Of a stretch of 64,000 nt of DNA, positions 60,092-64,000 are shown in pieces. Source of the DNA: Symsagittifera roscoffensis (lineage: Eukaryota; Xenacoelomorpha; Acoela; Convolutidae); assembly GCF_963678635.1 (NCBI RefSeq), contig NC_087066.1, forward strand, positions 19,315,996 to 19,379,995, in the 5' to 3' direction. Below the pieces are notes generated by a model. It made no database searches, was not told where the DNA came from, and saw only the letters and a list, made by a program, of their open reading frames with translations. Within the stretch, counting starts at the first letter, position 1. Every line of letters starts with the position of its first letter. Made by a program: the position numbers and the translations under genes.

Positions 60092-61270
60092 GAACGGCCC
60101 ACACTAGATGAAATGCAGAGTGATAAACCGGTCCAACCGGAAATTGAACATTTAAGAGGCAAGATAACGGACGAACAGCTCGAAGCCATCAAGGACGTAT
60201 TAGAGCGGAACGAGGAAGTTTTTTCGAGACACAAGGCAGACATCGGGTGTTGTAATTTTGTTGAGCATGAAATAGAACTTGAGGAGAATGCGGTACCGCA
60301 CAGGGAGGGGGTGAGGCGCATGACCCGACACAAATCGGATGCGTGTAGAAAAGAGATCGAAACGCTACTAGAGTATGATATGATAGAACCATCCAAATCA
60401 CCGTAGGCGTGTGGAGTAGTGATGGCCAAAAAGAAAGGCGACCAATTGAGACTTTGTTGTGACTTTCGATACCTGAACTCCGTCACGGTGAAGGATGCCT
60501 ATCCCATACTTAGGATTGATGAGAGCCTCTCGAAGTTAGGTGATGCAAAATTTTTTACGACTCTTGATTTAGGTTCGGCCTTCTGGCAGGTACAGCTCAG
60601 GAAGCAGGACAAGGACAAGACAGGGTTCGCCTGCGAGTTGGGTCTGTTTCAATGGAAACGGATGCCGTTTGGTCTTTGCAATGCCACCGCCACATATCAG
60701 CGGTTGATGGCACACGCGCTGATAGGTGTGACGAAGAAGTACGGCATTCTGGTAATGTGCTATGTGGATGACGTGGTAATAGCGACGCCCACACTAGAAG
60801 ACCACATTGAAAGACTTGACGAGGTGTTTGCGTGTATGAAGAGGTCGGTGCTAAAGTTTAAACCATCAAAGTGCGAGATACTCAAGGATTCGATAAAATA
60901 CTTGGGCAGGATGGTGGACAGGCACGGCATCAGACCAGATCCAGATGCAGTAGAAGCAGTTCTAACTTGAAAATCGCCAACAAAGGAACAACAATTGATG
61001 AGCTTCCTGGGTTTTGCGAATTACTGCAGAGAGTTCATCAAAGGCTATGCAGACAAGGTATACCCGATGCAACAGTTAATGAGACACAAGGGCAAGAAGT
61101 ACACGTGGAACAACGCAGCAGATGAGTCATTCCAGAGAATAAAGAAAGAATTGTGCGAGGCACCAGTACTAGGGATGCCAACATAGAAAGGGATGTACGT
61201 GCTGGACACGGATGCGTCGGTAGTAGCGTTTTCTGGAATTTCCATCAGGAACAAGAATGGACGGGAAAAC
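60092..61270 (+). pseudogene. gypsy reverse transcriptase and start of RNase H, with stops
   Basis: The same frame as the protease ORF continues with all RT blocks: RLCCDFRYLNSVTVKDAYP, TTLDLGSAFWQVQLRKQDK, FQWKRMPFGLCNATATYQRL, the catalytic CYVDDVVIATPT, LKFKPSKCEIL and SIKYLGRMVDRHGI. The connection (SFLGFANYCREFIKGYADK) and the RNase H start (YVLDTDAS) follow. Three stops interrupt it: TAG at 60404-60406 and TGA at 60968-60970, both where Ty3/gypsy RTs have Trp, and TAG at 61184-61186. A frame change occurs between 61235 and 61272. The catalytic residues themselves are intact. Confidence 0.88.
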
Positions 61271-61271
61271 A

Positions 61272-64000
61272 GTCTTGAGACCAAAAACGTACGGGAGCAA
61301 AGTCTTAAGTGACACGGAAATGAAGTACGGGGCACCGAAAGCAGAGATGTTCGCGGTGGTTACCTTTGTTGAGAAATATAGAGCATACCTAGGCAGCGAG
61401 CCAATCAAGCTGCGAGTCGACAACAGGGCACTAAGCTGGCTGAAGACGTACTCAATGGAACAAAGTTACATTGGGAGGTGGATAGTTCGCCTGGATGGGT
61501 ACAACATGATAATTGAGCATAGAACACGAGACAAACATCAAAACGCTGACAGCTTGAGTAAGAAGACGGAGTTCTACGAGAGACAAGAACAGAGGGAAGC
61601 AGATAGACCTGAAATCAAGGATGGCTTCTCCTTCATGGATAAGGAAACGTATGACAGTCTTCCACTCACGAGATGGCTAGACAAATCAGGCAAACCAATA
61701 GAAGATCACCCCGAATTATCGAAAGAACCTCCGGAGAAAACAATCTTGAAAAAGAACCGAGGCATGCCGATAGGAATAATACTCAAGTCAAAGATTGTGA
61801 GGGTGACGTTCAAGGCAAAAGACTATGATCTTAACCAGGTAGAAACGGGAGATGCACAAATAGATGATGACTTAATGAGGTTACTCGAGAAACTAGCAGA
61901 TGATAAACCCGTGATCCAAGAAAAGGGTAAGGAGGGACCGGAGGTCACAATACTGCGAAGGAGCGAGATAGTTAGTGATAAAAACACCTCGAAGGTGACT
62001 AACCCTGATGCGAAAGAAGTTGTGCAGTCACTGGTTGAAAAAATCCCTGACGACATACTTGAACAGACTCGGGTTAGGAAAAAGAAAGTGGCGTTCAAGG
62101 AAGAAGCTGAATACCTGGGACTAGGTCAAGAGTCCGGGGAGTGGTCCACGTCCACGGAGGAAGGGGACACTGAGGAAGGAAATTTGTCCGGGGAGTGTGA
62201 ACTATGGGATGAGGACTCGGATGAGAGCAGCGACAATCAGGATAGTCTATGCATGATATTGGCGGAAGAGAAGATTAGACACCGTGACAGGGAATTACAA
62301 ACAGATCCATCCTCAGGAACGTACAATTTGGACGTACAAGAAGTACGAGGAGGTGAAGAACTTGAAAGAACTGCAGTTTCGAGGAAACCATTCAGGGAAC
62401 TATCATGCAACTCAAATGTCAGAACAAATTTGGTGCCAGAAGATGATATGAAGATCGTGAAGAGGGTAATATGCGTGAAGCTGAATGATGACATCCACAA
62501 CCCTGGGGAAATGAATGGACAGATCATGGCACTAAAGGAACATGTCAAGGCGAGATATAGGCTGTCGGACCTGATAAGAGCCCAAAAGAATGACAAGATG
62601 ACAAGTAACCTCTCCAAATGGATCCGGACGGGGTCCAAAGAGAAAGGGGAACTCGAAGAAGACAGCTACAAGATCTTGAGCCAGTTCTACAAAGAAAAGA
62701 AAGATTTACTCTATCACACAGCTGACGTGGTGGTAGCGTGCAAGAGAAAAGATGAGGAGAAGATATTACACAAGCACAACGTCATCATATTACAACAATT
62801 GTATCAGACAGAGGTGTTATTCAGATCGCACGACCAAATGGGGCACCAGGGGATAGAAAAGGTGCAACAAAGAATACTTCACAGAATTGATTGGCCAGCA
62901 TTGAGGAAAACTTGCGAGAGATGGATGAATGCATGCCTGGCATGCCTACAGGTAACAGACCCAAGGAAGATGAAATTCCCACTCAAGTCGGTTGAAAGCT
63001 CAGAATGTAATGAAGTGGTGCAGATAGACCATCAAAAGATCTGCATGACGGAGTCGGGGTATAACCAGATACTGGTTATAATAGACCACTTCACAAAGTT
63101 GGCAGAAGCGGTGCCGTGTCAAACAGCCTCGGCAGAGGAGACTTGTGACCACCTGATAACTCATTGGATATCGAGGTATGGTTGTCCAATGACTTTTCAG
63201 TCAGACAACGGCAAGGCCTTTGTGGGGGATTTGACCAAAGAATTAATGAAGAGGTCACACATTGCTCAAGCACACTCAACGACTTACCATCCTCAGACCA
63301 ACGGGCTGGTAGAGAGACAGAATAGAACGTTGGTGAACATGCTGAGGGTATACTGCTCAAGATACATGACAGACTGGGATAAATATCTGCCGCAAGTCGT
63401 AGGGGCGTACAACAGTACGCAACACTCAACAACGGGCATCAGTCCTTTCATGATGTTGACGGGCAGGGAGAGAGCAATGCCCCTGACATTCTTTTACCTG
63501 GAATACGAAGGGAAGAGGACGTCGCCTCAAGCTTACGTGAAAGAAGCGACCAGGAGACAGCAGGAACTAAACGAGCTATGCAGGAGGAACACTGCGCAAG
63601 CACAAATGAGACAGCGCAAGAAATATGATGAAAAGATATTACAGGCGAAGCCATATGAGGTGGGCCAGTATGTGTGGGTCTTCCAGAATTTCATACCACC
63701 CAAAGGGACAAAGAAACCACTCAAGAAAAGGAGAGGACCATTCATGATAACGGAAGTACATCAACAAGGACGGTTCTACCGCTTGAGTACTGGGCGAGCA
63801 GTACATTATGAAAATCTGAAGCCTCATGTCCCATCCCCAGAGGACTGGTGTATACCAAAGGACATGGAGGGACTTGAGTACCTACTGGTGGAGCCAGCAT
63901 GTGAAGTGAACGAAAGAGGCACAAGAGAGATAAATGATGGCAATGAGAACTTGAGTTTGGATGACAATGAAAAAATAGAAGCGGACTCTGAAGCGGAATC
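61272..64000 (+). CDS. gypsy RNase H end, long acidic spacer and integrase (open at window end)
   Basis: An unbroken frame of about 909 codons. It starts with the second half of RNase H (FAVVTFVEKYRAYLG, VDNRALSWLKTYS, RDKHQNADSLSK). A charged spacer of roughly 350 residues follows, rich in Asp/Glu (GDAQIDDDLMRLLEKLADD, EEGDTEEGNLSGECELWDED). The integrase has a zinc-finger-like module (SHDQMGHQGIEKVQQR, CLACLQ), the DDE core (VVQIDHQ, TFQSDNGKAFVG, TNGLVERQNRTL) and a GPY/F-type C-terminus (VGQYVWVFQNF, KRRGPFMITEVHQQGRFYRL). A further acidic tail runs to the edge. No chromodomain is visible before the edge. The first codons are set by the upstream frameshift, not by a start codon. Confidence 0.88.

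Larger units (their letters stand above)
56311..64000 (+). mobile_element. Ty3/gypsy LTR retrotransposon, internal region (gag-protease-RT-RNase H-integrase), 3' end outside window
   Basis: The order gag, two zinc knuckles, aspartic protease, reverse transcriptase, RNase H, integrase is that of Ty3/gypsy, since integrase follows RNase H. The element has A/G-rich coding strands and higher GC than the host genes. The gag part needs at least three frame changes and one stop. The protease-RT part is one frame with four stops. Integrase is in a frame still open at 64000. The copy is therefore defective but recent enough that most codons are intact. Parts are listed separately. Confidence 0.92.

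Overview
This window is AT-rich, intron-bearing eukaryotic nuclear DNA. The conserved genes (an Obg-family GTPase close to GTPBP10, the mitochondrial folate/FAD carrier SLC25A32, LRRC42 and UFD1) point to an animal. I cannot name the lineage; the mix of MULE, PIF1-helicase, PHD-finger non-LTR and Ty3/gypsy elements plus tRNA-derived SINEs fits an invertebrate better than a vertebrate. All four recognisable host genes lie on the minus strand, and their introns use GT-AG junctions.

Layout. 0-3 kb: SINE and LINE debris and a broken Mutator-like (MULE) transposase. 3.7-6.2 kb: three internal exons of the Obg-type GTPase, whose remaining exons are not seen. 7.0-7.8 kb: a nearly perfect palindrome of about 0.83 kb. 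8-15.5 kb: no host gene; degenerate tandem repeats of about 90 and 140 bp, a 0.59-kb direct repeat, a small hairpin element and a CT microsatellite. 16.1-20.6 kb: SLC25A32 in three coding exons, with a 3.3-kb intron filled by two satellite-like families. 22.9-30.4 kb: SINE-rich DNA and LRRC42, whose 3' end is partly duplicated downstream. 31.7-42.9 kb: a degenerate PIF1/Helitron-like helicase element amplified into four tandem 2.4-kb copies. 43-47.3 kb: unidentified exon-like ORFs, two of them related to each other, with more SINE heads. 47.8-48.8 kb: UFD1 as one uninterrupted ORF. 49.4-52.3 kb: a decayed non-LTR retrotransposon with PHD-like finger, reverse transcriptase and a C-terminal restriction-like endonuclease module. 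53-64 kb: a Ty3/gypsy element running off the window, with a 14-bp minisatellite upstream of gag, a broken gag and RT, and an integrase ORF still open at the window end.

The host genes are housekeeping genes (mitochondrial GTPase, mitochondrial transport, nuclear LRR protein, p97 cofactor) with no evident operon or pathway link. Most of the window is repeat-derived. I found no convincing new functional system. The most distinctive structures are the four-copy helicase array, the large palindromes, and a short conserved core found nine times in one orientation.
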